DNA from: an uncultured Geobacteraceae bacterium
GTDB lineage: Bacteria; Desulfobacterota; Desulfuromonadia; Geobacterales; Pseudopelobacteraceae
Length of the DNA: 43,543 nt
Reading direction: 5' to 3'
Assembly: GCA_903845365.1 (NCBI GenBank)
Contig: CAIMXI010000440.1
Location: 1-43,543 of the forward strand
Shown one piece after another: positions 17,185 to 25,949 of this stretch; position 1 is the stretch's first letter, and each line of letters opens with the position of its first letter. The notes below the pieces were generated by a model that searched no databases, was not told the DNA's origin, and was given only the letters and a program-made list of their open reading frames with translations. Position numbers and translations under genes: made by a program.

Positions 17185-19275
17185 ATGAAAAAATTGATCA
17201 TTTTTTTGCTGATTGGTCTGGTTTCAGGCTCGGCTGTTTTTTTCGCTTATCGTCAATCATATCCATTTTTTCAGCATCTTGATAACAAGCTGAAGGATAA
17301 CCGCTTCCTTATCCGCGGCCCAGTACAACCTACCCGGAAAGTTGTCATCATTGCCATTGATGACAAGAGCATACGCGAGCTAGGCCAGTGGCCATGGTCT
17401 CGCGTCATGATTGGTGAATTGGTAAAAAACCTGACAGAGTATGGTGTCAAAGTTTCTGCCCTTGATATCGTATTCTCAGAACCGGAAGCCAGAGGGGGTG
17501 ATCTCCACTTTGCTGAGGGGATAGGTTTAGCCGGTAATGTTGTTATGGGCTATTTTTTCCGTGACGAGGAACAGCTTCTTGACCCTGCGGCTCTTGAGCA
17601 GCTCTCGTCTGCCAAAGTAAAATTGCTCAAAATCGACAGCGATGTCACATCAGTGCCAATCCCAGAATATAAGGACCTGACTCCGAATATTCCTCTACTC
17701 GGCGCCAAGGCGCTTGACTTCGGTTTTTTCAACCAGACCCCGGACAGTGACGGTGTTTTTAGAAAATCTCCATTACTACTGCTGTTCAACGGTGATATCT
17801 ATCCATCACTCGCTCTCAAAGCACTCAGGTACAGCTATGGCAGTGAAATATTTCTGAATGTTGCAGTTTTTGGAGTGAAGTCACTCTCAATAGGCAAACA
17901 ACTGCTACCGGTCAATGAACATGGTGAGCTCTCACTTAACTATTACGGACCCACCGGGAGCTTTCGGACGGTTTCAGCCGCTGATGTCATCAAAAAGAGA
18001 ATTAAACAGGATGATCTGAAAGATTGTATCGCTTTCGTTGGAGCCACAGAGATAGGTATCTATGACATCAGAAACACCCCCTTTGACCCGGCTCTGCCTG
18101 GGGTAGAGATTAATGCCACAGTTGCGGCAAACAGTATTGATAATCGTTTTATTGTCAAAGACGGCAGAACAGCCGCTATAGAAATTGGAACCGTCCTGTT
18201 TCTTCCCGTACTGCTGACTCTTCTTTTGAGTCTTGTTCCAGGCACACTGGCAGGACTCGGAATTTTCACGGTGGTGACTGCTCTGTTCATTTCCGGGAAC
18301 TATCTTCTTTTCAGGCACTATCTCATCGATGTTACAATTTTTTATCCTCTATTTTCCCTTTCTCTCTCGCAAGTAACTGCCGAAGCATATAGAAACCTTA
18401 TTGTAGAGCGGAAAGGGAGAAGCCTTAAAAAAGCCTTCAGCAGTTATGTCTCCCCTGATCTCGTAAAACAGATTGAGAAAGATCCGGACAAGCTTGTACT
18501 TGGTGGTGAACAACGTGAGATTACTATCCTGTTTTCTGATATTCGTGGATTTACCACTATTTCTGAAGGGTTGACACCAGAGGCGCTAGTACGTCTTCTG
18601 AATGAATATCTGACCCCGATGACCCGCATTGTGCTTCAAGAGAAGGGGACACTAGACAAGTTTATCGGCGATGCTGTTATGGCAATATTCAATGCGCCTC
18701 TTGATCTTGCAGACCATCCAGTAGCCGCCTGCAGGGCAGCGCTGAGGATGCTGGAGACGCTAAAAGAACTTAACACCGGTTTTAGTACCAAAGGTATGAA
18801 TATTATCGACATAGGTATTGGTATTAATACCGGATTGGCAGTTGTCGGTAATATGGGGGCGGATATCCGCTTTGACTATACCGCTATTGGCGATTCAGTT
18901 AACCTTGCATCCCGCCTCGAAGGACTGAACAAGTATTACGGCACCCATATTCTGGTCAGTGAGGATACCAGAAAGGCGGTTAACAGCCCGGAATTCAATT
19001 TTCGTGAGATAGATCGCGTAAAGGTAAAGGGGAAGCATCTTCCGGTGGTTATTTACGAATTAATTGCCGGTGATGTTGCTGTTATTGGCAGATTTGAAAG
19101 CGGATTGAACTTATTTAGATCTGCGGAGTTCCAGGGCGCTGCGGAAATATTCTCTAAACTGGCAGACGAACTTGAAGACGTGCCGTCCAAACTTTACCTT
19201 GAAAGATGCAGAGAGTATCTTAAAAATCCCCCGGGTGCAGAGTGGGATGGCGTATATACTGCCAAAACAAAATAG
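17185..19275 (+). CDS. CHASE2-domain adenylate cyclase
   Basis: 696 residues. One N-terminal transmembrane helix (about 4-24), a periplasmic CHASE2 sensor domain (about 30-330, with VVIIAIDDKSIRELGQWPW), three transmembrane helices (about 335-405), then a class III cyclase domain (about 440-630). The metal-binding aspartates are D452 (FSDIRGF) and D496 (FIGDAVMAIF). The Lys before FIGD and the Thr in FDYTAIGD fit adenine rather than guanine specificity, and NLASRLEG carries the conserved Asn and Arg. A short helical tail follows. It should convert ATP to cAMP at the inner membrane in response to a periplasmic signal, probably modulated by the FecR protein encoded just upstream. The nature of the signal is unknown. 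Confidence 0.92.
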   Translation: MKKLIIFLLIGLVSGSAVFFAYRQSYPFFQHLDNKLKDNRFLIRGPVQPTRKVVIIAIDDKSIRELGQWPWSRVMIGELVKNLTEYGVKVSALDIVFSEPEARGGDLHFAEGIGLAGNVVMGYFFRDEEQLLDPAALEQLSSAKVKLLKIDSDVTSVPIPEYKDLTPNIPLLGAKALDFGFFNQTPDSDGVFRKSPLLLLFNGDIYPSLALKALRYSYGSEIFLNVAVFGVKSLSIGKQLLPVNEHGELSLNYYGPTGSFRTVSAADVIKKRIKQDDLKDCIAFVGATEIGIYDIRNTPFDPALPGVEINATVAANSIDNRFIVKDGRTAAIEIGTVLFLPVLLTLLLSLVPGTLAGLGIFTVVTALFISGNYLLFRHYLIDVTIFYPLFSLSLSQVTAEAYRNLIVERKGRSLKKAFSSYVSPDLVKQIEKDPDKLVLGGEQREITILFSDIRGFTTISEGLTPEALVRLLNEYLTPMTRIVLQEKGTLDKFIGDAVMAIFNAPLDLADHPVAACRAALRMLETLKELNTGFSTKGMNIIDIGIGINTGLAVVGNMGADIRFDYTAIGDSVNLASRLEGLNKYYGTHILVSEDTRKAVNSPEFNFREIDRVKVKGKHLPVVIYELIAGDVAVIGRFESGLNLFRSAEFQGAAEIFSKLADELEDVPSKLYLERCREYLKNPPGAEWDGVYTAKTK

Positions 19276-19302
19276 CCCCGATCAGAAGATTGATCGGGGC
19301 TA
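19273..19302. terminator. Terminator between converging genes
   Basis: A perfect 12-bp stem (TAGCCCCGATCA, 19273-19284, with TGATCGGGGCTA, 19291-19302) encloses a 6-base loop. On the minus strand it is followed by TTTTGTTTT, the usual U-tract, so it best stops the envelope operon. It overlaps the cyclase stop codon on the plus strand, where the tail is less U-rich. Confidence 0.88.
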
Positions 19303-19322
19303 TAAATCGTATCTGAACCTGA

Positions 19323-19901
19323 CTACTCGATAATCATATAAACGTCGCTTGCCTCACCAAACTCCCCGTAATCAAGTGCAGTTACTTTGAGTTTAAACGG
19401 TTTCTTCACCGGCAGCGGACCAATATCAACCTGTTTCGGAGTGAATGTCATTGAATTTGGCTGAAGTTGGCTGACGCGCTTTCCATCCTGAAGCAGATTA
19501 TCACCTGAGTCGAATCTGCCGACAACCTTTTTGGTCGTAACGACACCGTTTGTGTCCAGAATCTCTACAAGCAGAAAATTATCAACTTTCCAGCTTTTTT
19601 TCCCCTCAGCATCACCGGCAAGTCTTATCTTTCCAGGCTTATCGAGGAAAAGAATTTCTGTAGTCTCCTCAGTCATGATGGAAGGTTTCTTATCCCACCT
19701 CTTTGTCTGCATTGAGAGATCACTGCGCTGATTAGAGTGGTATGCAGACGTCTTCTGACGTGCAACAGCCGATACGATCTTCATGCTCTTGACTTCGTGC
19801 AGCTTTACCCATGAAGGGTCTACCCACTGTCCGTTTATATATTCGGCTGAAACAGTCGAAGCCGATAAAAATAACAGGCCGGCCATCAACATCTTTTTCA
19901 T
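19323..19901 (-). CDS. Small secreted protein of unknown family
   Basis: 192 residues; signal peptide MKKMLMAGLLFLSASTVSA, then EYINGQWVDPSW. The mature part is predicted mainly beta, with no cysteines and no motif I recognise. A GGGGG ribosome site precedes the ATG. It is the last gene of the five-gene envelope operon, 12 bases after the LPP20-like gene and just before the terminator, so it probably works in the periplasm or at the outer membrane with the other four products. No function can be assigned. Confidence 0.8.
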   Translation of the reverse strand: MKKMLMAGLLFLSASTVSAEYINGQWVDPSWVKLHEVKSMKIVSAVARQKTSAYHSNQRSDLSMQTKRWDKKPSIMTEETTEILFLDKPGKIRLAGDAEGKKSWKVDNFLLVEILDTNGVVTTKKVVGRFDSGDNLLQDGKRVSQLQPNSMTFTPKQVDIGPLPVKKPFKLKVTALDYGEFGEASDVYMIIE

Positions 19902-19913
19902 AATAAATCCCCC

Positions 19914-20870
19914 TTACTTAAGGACAAAAGCGACTTTGGCGCCACTCATGAAATTACCTTTCTGGTTGGCAGAGAATATTTTTACAGCATCTTCGTCAGA
20001 AACCTGTAAGTCAGAAGAACCGACAGCGCCGGCAGCAGTCACCACAAATGGATTTTTTACACCTCTTTTTTCCAGCGCTGCCTTTGCTTTATCAACACTG
20101 TTGGTGTACTCGCCGCAACCTTGCTCAACAAGGATTTTCTGGCTGATTTTTGAAGGATCATAAAGAAGCTCGCCTTTGGCAGTAAAAATTCTGTTTATAA
20201 GAGCCGGCCTGAAATTCTGGCTGCTGGCGTCAATAACAAGACCGTCATAATTATCAGGGAGAGCTTCCGGTTTGTGCTTATATGCAGGCGCAGGTTTACC
20301 ATCGAGCTCAGTCAGAGTTTTCTTGATTTTCGGATCTTTCAACATATTTTCGTACATCGTTGAAGCAAAACCTTTCGGACCATGCATACCAAGCTTGATG
20401 ATGGCAATGGCCATATCCTTGTCCTTACTGTACTCTTGAATAACTACCTGAGAACCTTTTACGAAACCGGCAACTGAAGACCTTACGACGTCATATTGAG
20501 TCATGCCGTCTTTTACCAGGGTGTCACCCACAATGGCAAACCCCTGAAGATATTCAACCAGAGAGCGCTGTGCCGTAACTACTGCAGCACGTTTTGCCAT
20601 CATCTCTCTCTGGGTGGGGTGAGTGTGATTCGGACCGGCCAGACCTTCACCGTAAAAAAGAATAACTTCCTGACTGAAAGCGGCGTTGTCGTCTCTTCCT
20701 GAAGGCCCACCCGTAACGGAGAGATTCTGCTGACTCAGCCAAGTGTTGGCTTTCTGGAAAGTTTCATCAAGCTGGACAGAACTTTCAGGTGCGCCTGCTG
20801 GAGGCTCTTCAGCATATGCCAACAGCGAAAGTGCTAAAAAAAGGGATGCTGCAATTGCGATTTTTTTCAT
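19914..20870 (-). CDS. Secreted LPP20/FlgP-like protein
   Basis: 318 residues with a cleavable signal peptide (ending LLAYAEE) and no lipobox. Residues about 80-190 look like an LPP20-type fold (AKRAAVVTAQRSLVEYLQGF, then VVIQEYSKDKDMAIAIIKLGM), the family of FlgP and Helicobacter Lpp20; this match is by pattern only. The remainder (KAALEKRGVKNPFVVTAAG) is unassigned. ATG 20870 has AAAGGAG 8 bases upstream. It sits 24 bases after the SLH lipoprotein gene. With FlgT-like and CsgG-like neighbours it could form part of an outer-membrane ring or collar, although no flagellar genes are in view. Confidence 0.65.
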   Translation of the reverse strand: MKKIAIAASLFLALSLLAYAEEPPAGAPESSVQLDETFQKANTWLSQQNLSVTGGPSGRDDNAAFSQEVILFYGEGLAGPNHTHPTQREMMAKRAAVVTAQRSLVEYLQGFAIVGDTLVKDGMTQYDVVRSSVAGFVKGSQVVIQEYSKDKDMAIAIIKLGMHGPKGFASTMYENMLKDPKIKKTLTELDGKPAPAYKHKPEALPDNYDGLVIDASSQNFRPALINRIFTAKGELLYDPSKISQKILVEQGCGEYTNSVDKAKAALEKRGVKNPFVVTAAGAVGSSDLQVSDEDAVKIFSANQKGNFMSGAKVAFVLK

Positions 20871-20894
20871 CTCCGGATCTCCTTTATGAATGAT

Positions 20895-22103
20895 TTAATA
20901 GATGTTTAACTTCTGTCTGAGCATACGGATTGCGAGAAGAGCTTCAGAACCTTCAACAGGATCATTAACGCGGAATTCACCGGAAAGTTCACCCTCCATT
21001 ATCCCCCTGCTGGTCATGTTCATGACAGCGTTGTAGATTGGAGAAGTCGGTCTTACGTCAGGGAAGGGAGAACGTTCCTGACCGAAATAGGCCGTGGAGA
21101 TTTTATCATCACCGGTAAGTTTTATAAGCACATCTTCAAGAATCAAAGCCATCTCCCCTCTGGAAACATTTTCGGATGGCTTGAAGAGGTTGGCCATGGT
21201 GGTCTGATCATACTTGGGTTCCAATCCCCGAACCTTCCACTTCATAATGGTCATAATCTCCTGTTTGAAGGGGGAGTTCATGATGTCGGCAGGAGTAAAT
21301 TCCGCTTTCAAAGCGTTAACCTGCGAAGCAACAGGTATTCTGCCAGCGAAAAGTTTTTCGAGATTCATCTCGTCTATCAGCAGGGCAGTAAGGTCAGCAC
21401 GGGTAACAGACTCTTTCACAGCAATTTTCTTCCCGACATCGCCGACTGTAATACCGGCCATGGCGCGAACTATCTTATCTGTTTTCTTCCAACCCTTGTC
21501 AGCCTTCTCATGCCATTTGCCTTCTCGCTTTGCATTGAGAACAGACGAAAAGCTGTCTCTGGCCTTGGCGAACTCGAACCCTTCCAGGTAGGCAAGGCCT
21601 ATGAAGTAATTAAGCGCCTCCTTACCTTGATAGTAAATAAGCAGGCGCTCATCAGGCTTGAGATTGCTACCATCATTATAAGCGGTAGAAGCCTTTTCCA
21701 GCCAATCCTTACTCTTGATCGCGCTCTCTACCCTAATGGCAGCAAGGGCGAAATCGAATTTTTCCTCATCTTTACCAGCATATTTATCGGCCTTCCTCAA
21801 ATTTTCATAAGCTCTGCTGGTATCAACAGCTTTGTAGCCGGAGTCCGCCTGCTGTTTTACTCTTCCAGCGGAGACAATAGAAAGGCCGCTGTAAGCCCTC
21901 GATGATTCGTCTTCGCAGTAGATCATCCGGTCGAATTTTTCCTGGGCATTATCGAGGTTTTTCTTTTCCAGCGCCTCCATACCCATGAGGTAGTGATGCT
22001 GCGGGTTATCTTCCGGAGAGGTACATTTCGCTACATGGCTCGAACATGCCGTGAGCAGCATGACCGGAAGTGCCAGCAGCGGCAACAATAGTCGGTAATT
22101 CAT
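20895..22103 (-). CDS. Lipoprotein with TPR-like region and SLH domains
   Basis: 402 residues. The lipoprotein signal peptide has lipobox LLTAC at Cys20. An N-terminal helical TPR-like region (about 38-200, GMEALEKKNLDNAQEKFDRM) is followed by S-layer-homology-like segments: VTRADLTALLIDEMNL, VSRGEMALILEDVLI with FPDV, and VNDPVEGSEALLAIRM. SLH domains bind cell-wall polymers or peptidoglycan, so the protein could tie the outer membrane to the wall. GGGGG precedes the ATG. It is the third gene in the operon, 15 bases after the CsgG-like gene. Confidence 0.8.
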   Translation of the reverse strand: MNYRLLLPLLALPVMLLTACSSHVAKCTSPEDNPQHHYLMGMEALEKKNLDNAQEKFDRMIYCEDESSRAYSGLSIVSAGRVKQQADSGYKAVDTSRAYENLRKADKYAGKDEEKFDFALAAIRVESAIKSKDWLEKASTAYNDGSNLKPDERLLIYYQGKEALNYFIGLAYLEGFEFAKARDSFSSVLNAKREGKWHEKADKGWKKTDKIVRAMAGITVGDVGKKIAVKESVTRADLTALLIDEMNLEKLFAGRIPVASQVNALKAEFTPADIMNSPFKQEIMTIMKWKVRGLEPKYDQTTMANLFKPSENVSRGEMALILEDVLIKLTGDDKISTAYFGQERSPFPDVRPTSPIYNAVMNMTSRGIMEGELSGEFRVNDPVEGSEALLAIRMLRQKLNIY

Positions 22104-22118
22104 AAATCCCCCTTTTGC

Positions 22119-23153
22119 TCACTTTAGAGCTTTATTGATCGCCCTGAAAACACCAACATTCGCCTTTGTTTTAACAGCCTGACCTACTAAGACACTATTT
22201 AAAGCATCTTCAGGTATAATGACCAAAGCAGAGTCAACAAGAAATTGTGTTTCAGAGACAACGGCTTCACATATTGTCCTCTGAACGGTTCTAGCGCCGC
22301 CTGTCACTCTATCCTTCTCCTTGATAAACTCAAATATATCAACCTTATTGCCGGGAGCAATGCCGTCATTCCTGCCAAGATTGATATACGCTATCCTCTT
22401 CTTTGGATCGTTTACATCCGTCATTGTCTTGAATATGTAGCCAAATGAAGGAAAAGTATTGGCAATATCTTCTTTGGCATCGTCTATAGCTTTATTAATA
22501 GCCTCTGAGAGTAATCCTCCAGGACTTTGAACCTTGCATTCATGTGATGATCTGACTTCGCGGCTGCGGTTGCTTTTGCTTTTAACCTGAAAGGAATTCA
22601 TTATAGTTCCGGCAGGGGAAGCAAGTGCTCTGAAGTTTATTGTAGCGGCGCCTACTTCTGAGCATGAAGGGGGTGAATAGTGGGTTTTACCCTTTTTGTC
22701 GGTGTAAGAACTTGCTTCTGTAAAGGATGCTGTTACTGCAGCTGAAGAGATTGTCCCGACAAAAACGGTATCTACATTTTTTGCAATCTTTGCGAATTGG
22801 TCTGCGTCAATCTCTGTCCCAACGCTGGACTTGAACTTGATCTCCTCCATGAACTGTTTAAGCTGCGACCGCTCAATAACCTCAACGCCACCGCTGGCAA
22901 CGAGTAACTGGGTAAGCGTATCCTGGGCAGTTTCTGCGAGCTTGAGGTTATTGTACTGTGTTGTATCAGTGATGGGGAGAACCGCAACTTTAGGGCGGGT
23001 TTTCTCTTTTATATAACTCGGCAGTTCATATTTAGTGCTTGTTTCGTCTAGTTTTGATTCGCGCATTTTGGCAAGGTCTATAGTCGCTGCGCAACCGGAT
23101 AACAGGAAGAGCATGGATAGAATCGGGACAATAATAGCTAATACTATTTTCAT
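22119..23153 (-). CDS. CsgG-like outer-membrane lipoprotein
   Basis: 344 residues from ATG 23153, chosen over ATG 23165 because GGGG lies 6 bases before the former. Lipobox LLSGC is followed by AATIDLA. KVAVLPITDTTQYNNLKLAE, VEVIERSQLKQFMEEI and DTVFVGTI match the CsgG/HfaB/FlgO-like alpha-beta domain, in which a 'vav.pf.d' strand is followed by 'er..l..il.E'. The C-terminal AYINLGRNDGIAPGNKVDIFE resembles the FlgT C-terminal domain. CsgG itself forms the nonameric curlin secretion pore; curlin genes are absent here, so another cargo or a structural collar is more likely. It follows the FlgT-like gene by 49 bases. Confidence 0.72.
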   Translation of the reverse strand: MKIVLAIIVPILSMLFLLSGCAATIDLAKMRESKLDETSTKYELPSYIKEKTRPKVAVLPITDTTQYNNLKLAETAQDTLTQLLVASGGVEVIERSQLKQFMEEIKFKSSVGTEIDADQFAKIAKNVDTVFVGTISSAAVTASFTEASSYTDKKGKTHYSPPSCSEVGAATINFRALASPAGTIMNSFQVKSKSNRSREVRSSHECKVQSPGGLLSEAINKAIDDAKEDIANTFPSFGYIFKTMTDVNDPKKRIAYINLGRNDGIAPGNKVDIFEFIKEKDRVTGGARTVQRTICEAVVSETQFLVDSALVIIPEDALNSVLVGQAVKTKANVGVFRAINKALK

Positions 23154-23202
23154 AACACACCCCATGCTTAAATATATTGACTACTTGGCGAATAATTGTT
23201 TG

Positions 23203-24345
23203 CTACTGCTGCATATATTTGAATTCGATCTGATACGGAGTAAACTTCTTTACCTTAAAGCCGCCGCGCTGCTCGATACTATTTGCAAGATAGATAGAAT
23301 TTTCAGGATAACTTACAGTAAAGTCGCCTAACCCATTCTCCTCTACAGAAGTGACCCAGGACGTATTTTGCAGAATATCCTTAACTGTAAAGTTAGCTGA
23401 AACATCAGAAATACCATCAACCTTTACATGAATCTTACGTGATATCCCCTTTATATATTTGGATATTTTCTCAAGAACAACCGGAGTGAATTTATCAGCA
23501 ATGTTCTTCAAGCCTTTCGCAGTCGCATCTTCAGCATTGTTTGCCATAGTTCTTGACTCTTCAGTTCCCGCAGCAAGAATAATCATTTTTCCGGAAGGTT
23601 CTTTAGTCACCAGACGATAGGTGAGTCGTACAGTTACGTTTTGGAAAGGCATCTGTACGCCGAAGCCTATGTCAGAGCCCTTTTTTGTTGAAATTGTATA
23701 CTCCGCCTTGCCGATCAAGAGCAGATTGGACATAAATTTATACATCATACTGCGAAGAGTCATGTAGTTGCCACTTTTCATCGCCTTGTCGATGACTGCG
23801 GCATCGGCCGCGCCGGTAGGAGCAACATCAACCACTGTGTAACCCTGCTCAGCAAGTTTACCTATGACGGTCTCAGAAAGCATGTTTGCTTCATCATGAA
23901 CATCTCGCTGTTCAAGATGGGTGATTTCCCGCGGTTTTGACGCAGGCAGAAATACAGCAATTGAATTGTTAAGGGCAAGAGATGAGAGAGCATCGCCTGC
24001 TTTTGACGGCTCGATACACGCATTGATTTTTACCTTAAAAAGACCGTCACTGCTCCCCTCTGAAATAATTTTATGACCGGTGACAACACCCTTTATCTGC
24101 TTGGTAACAGCATCATCAACTAAAGCAAAGTTCTGCACAACACTCTGTGCCTTTACCTCGACTCCTACAGACTGCTCAATCGCCGACCACTTGGCTCTTG
24201 CTATCGCTTCCATTTTTGCAGCTGGCTTATCGTTATTGACAATCAGAGCTTCACCTTCAACATCCAGACAGGCGATTTGCGCCAATGAAGTCATAGGGGC
24301 GAAGAGGGAGATGACAATTGTAAGAATTAATAACCTATATTTCAT
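23203..24345 (-). CDS. Secreted FlgT N-domain-like protein
   Basis: 380 residues from ATG 24345; the longer frame runs into the promoter. A signal peptide ends near SLAQIACLD. CLDVEGEALIVNNDKPAAKMEAIA matches the start of the FlgT N-terminal domain, which binds the sodium-motor outer ring in Vibrio. A middle region (about 150-300) has an alpha-beta character like the CsgG/FlgT middle domain, and the C-terminal part (KIHVKVDGISDVSANFTVKDIL) is unassigned. It is the first gene of the envelope operon, with promoter elements 84-113 bases upstream. It may shape an outer-membrane-associated ring; the partner is unknown. Confidence 0.7.
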   Translation of the reverse strand: MKYRLLILTIVISLFAPMTSLAQIACLDVEGEALIVNNDKPAAKMEAIARAKWSAIEQSVGVEVKAQSVVQNFALVDDAVTKQIKGVVTGHKIISEGSSDGLFKVKINACIEPSKAGDALSSLALNNSIAVFLPASKPREITHLEQRDVHDEANMLSETVIGKLAEQGYTVVDVAPTGAADAAVIDKAMKSGNYMTLRSMMYKFMSNLLLIGKAEYTISTKKGSDIGFGVQMPFQNVTVRLTYRLVTKEPSGKMIILAAGTEESRTMANNAEDATAKGLKNIADKFTPVVLEKISKYIKGISRKIHVKVDGISDVSANFTVKDILQNTSWVTSVEENGLGDFTVSYPENSIYLANSIEQRGGFKVKKFTPYQIEFKYMQQ

Positions 24346-24428
24346 AAATAACGCTCTCTGCAATACTTGAGTATCGATCGTTCTTTTGGCTTTCCACCTT
24401 GATAGGGATTTGTTTTTCCAGAGTGGAA

Positions 24429-24458
24429 ACAATAGCACTCAAAATGAATTACCGTCAA
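24429..24458 (-). promoter_or_regulatory. Promoter of the envelope operon
   Basis: On the minus strand TTGACG (24458-24453) is followed after 18 bases by TATTGT (24434-24429), placing a start about 75-80 bases before the FlgT-like gene. No terminator for bioA was found in the 148-base gap, so read-through from bioA is possible. Confidence 0.4.
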
Positions 24459-24493
24459 TATTATTTTAGAAAGTCTCACGGGTAAAAAGTTAT

Positions 24494-25858
24494 TCATTCA
24501 GTTACAATCCGTATTGACTCCTGTAAAACCGTTAAAAGCAGATCAAGTTCACTGTTTGAGATTACCAGTGGTGGAAATATGACAATGGTGTTACCCAAGG
24601 GGCGGGAGAATACCCCCCGTCTGCGCGCTTCAAGGCAAACTCTGATACCGGTTTTCTCTTCCCAACGATATGGTGATCCGCTCTCCTTATCTGCAACAAG
24701 CTCAATGCCGACAGCCATACCGCACTGCCTGACATCGCCAACATGCGGCATTGCTGAAAAATCCGACAAACCAGCTTTCAACCGGGCTATTTTTGATTGA
24801 ACCCCTGCCAGAAGGTTATCCTGTTCAAAAAGCTGCAGACTTTTGAGAGCGACAGCACAGGCGAGCGGATTACCGGTAAAAGTATGACCATGAAAAAATG
24901 TTTTCAGCTCTGAGTATGCGCCAAGAAACGCCGAGTACACTTTTTCACCGGTTACAGTCGCAGCCAGAGGGAGATATCCGGCCGCTATCCCCTTGGAAAT
25001 AGCCATGATATCAGGTGTTACATCTTCGTGCTGGCAGGCGAACATTGCCCCGGTTCTGCCAAAACCGGTTGCAACCTCATCAGTGATCATCAGTATATCA
25101 TGGCGATCGCATAGTTCTCTCACCCGAGTTAAAAACCCCGCTGGCTGCACAATCATGCCGCCGGCTCCCTGGAGAAGCGGCTCAATTACAACTCCTGCGA
25201 CCGAACCGGCATTCTGCACCATTAACTCTTCAAGTGCATCAATACAGTTCATCGTGCAGGTCTCTTTTCTATAGTCGAGTTCACAGCGATAGCAGTAGGG
25301 TGATGGTGCAAGAATGGTCTCGAACATCAACGGTTTAAAGGTAGAATGGTATATACCTATCCCGCCGATACTCACCGCACCAAGCGTATCACCATGATAC
25401 GCATGCCTGAAAGTTATGAAGCGACTCCGCTTGGGTCGTCCTGAATGAACCTGGTATTGATAGGCCATCTTGACAGCTACTTCCATGGCCGTCGAGCCGT
25501 TATCAGAATAAAAAAAACGATCCAGCCCGTGGGGGGTTATTTCAGCCAGTCGCGCCGCAAGTATAATACTCTGCTCACTCCCCAGACCCAGCAGAGTAGA
25601 GTGTTCAAGGCGATCAACCTGCTCTTTCAGAGCATCGTTCAGCTCCGGTCGACAGTGACCATGAACATTGGTCCACATGGAGGCGACAGCATCAAGGTAA
25701 CGCCCCCCCTCACTGTCAATCAGCCAGCACCCCTCCCCTTTTACGATTATAATCTGCTCGTCACGCTCCCAATCCTGCATCTGGGTAAAAGGATGCCAAA
25801 CGTGGCGTTTGTCCCACAGACACAACTGCTCGGTTGTTATGGAACCGGTTTCCGTCAT
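24494..25858 (-). CDS. bioA: Adenosylmethionine-8-amino-7-oxononanoate aminotransferase
   Basis: 454 residues from ATG 25858 (GAGG 9 bases upstream; the TTG at 25879 is less likely). A fold-type-I PLP aminotransferase of biotin synthesis, making 7,8-diaminopelargonate with SAM as amino donor. Seen: WHPFTQMQDW near the N-terminus, which is typical of BioA rather than other class III enzymes; FYSDNGSTAMEVAVKM; AYHGDTLGAVS; TDEVATGFGRTG; and the PLP lysine in MAISKGIAAGYLPLAA. The insert YRCELDYRKETC carries Cys residues. No other bio gene is in the window. It follows glyA on the same strand after a terminator, so it is probably a separate transcript. Confidence 0.95.
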   Translation of the reverse strand: MTETGSITTEQLCLWDKRHVWHPFTQMQDWERDEQIIIVKGEGCWLIDSEGGRYLDAVASMWTNVHGHCRPELNDALKEQVDRLEHSTLLGLGSEQSIILAARLAEITPHGLDRFFYSDNGSTAMEVAVKMAYQYQVHSGRPKRSRFITFRHAYHGDTLGAVSIGGIGIYHSTFKPLMFETILAPSPYCYRCELDYRKETCTMNCIDALEELMVQNAGSVAGVVIEPLLQGAGGMIVQPAGFLTRVRELCDRHDILMITDEVATGFGRTGAMFACQHEDVTPDIMAISKGIAAGYLPLAATVTGEKVYSAFLGAYSELKTFFHGHTFTGNPLACAVALKSLQLFEQDNLLAGVQSKIARLKAGLSDFSAMPHVGDVRQCGMAVGIELVADKESGSPYRWEEKTGIRVCLEARRRGVFSRPLGNTIVIFPPLVISNSELDLLLTVLQESIRIVTE

Positions 25859-25889
25859 TTGCTGTTTCCTCGCTAACAAAAATATAAAA

Positions 25890-25916
25890 GACCCATTGGA
25901 ACGAAGCCAACGGGTC
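25890..25916 (-). terminator. Terminator after glyA
   Basis: On the minus strand a 10-bp stem (GACCCGTTGG with CCAATGGGTC, one non-Watson-Crick pair) around a 7-base loop, followed by TTTTATATTTTT. This is a good intrinsic terminator closing the rpmF-fab-glyA string 34 bases after glyA. Confidence 0.85.
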
Positions 25917-25949
25917 TCATAACTACTGATCTGTAATCAATTATGCAAG

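Noticed and set aside
22119-23153. Curli secretion system
   Set aside because: No curlin (CsgA/B) or CsgE/F genes are present; only CsgG-like fold resemblance.
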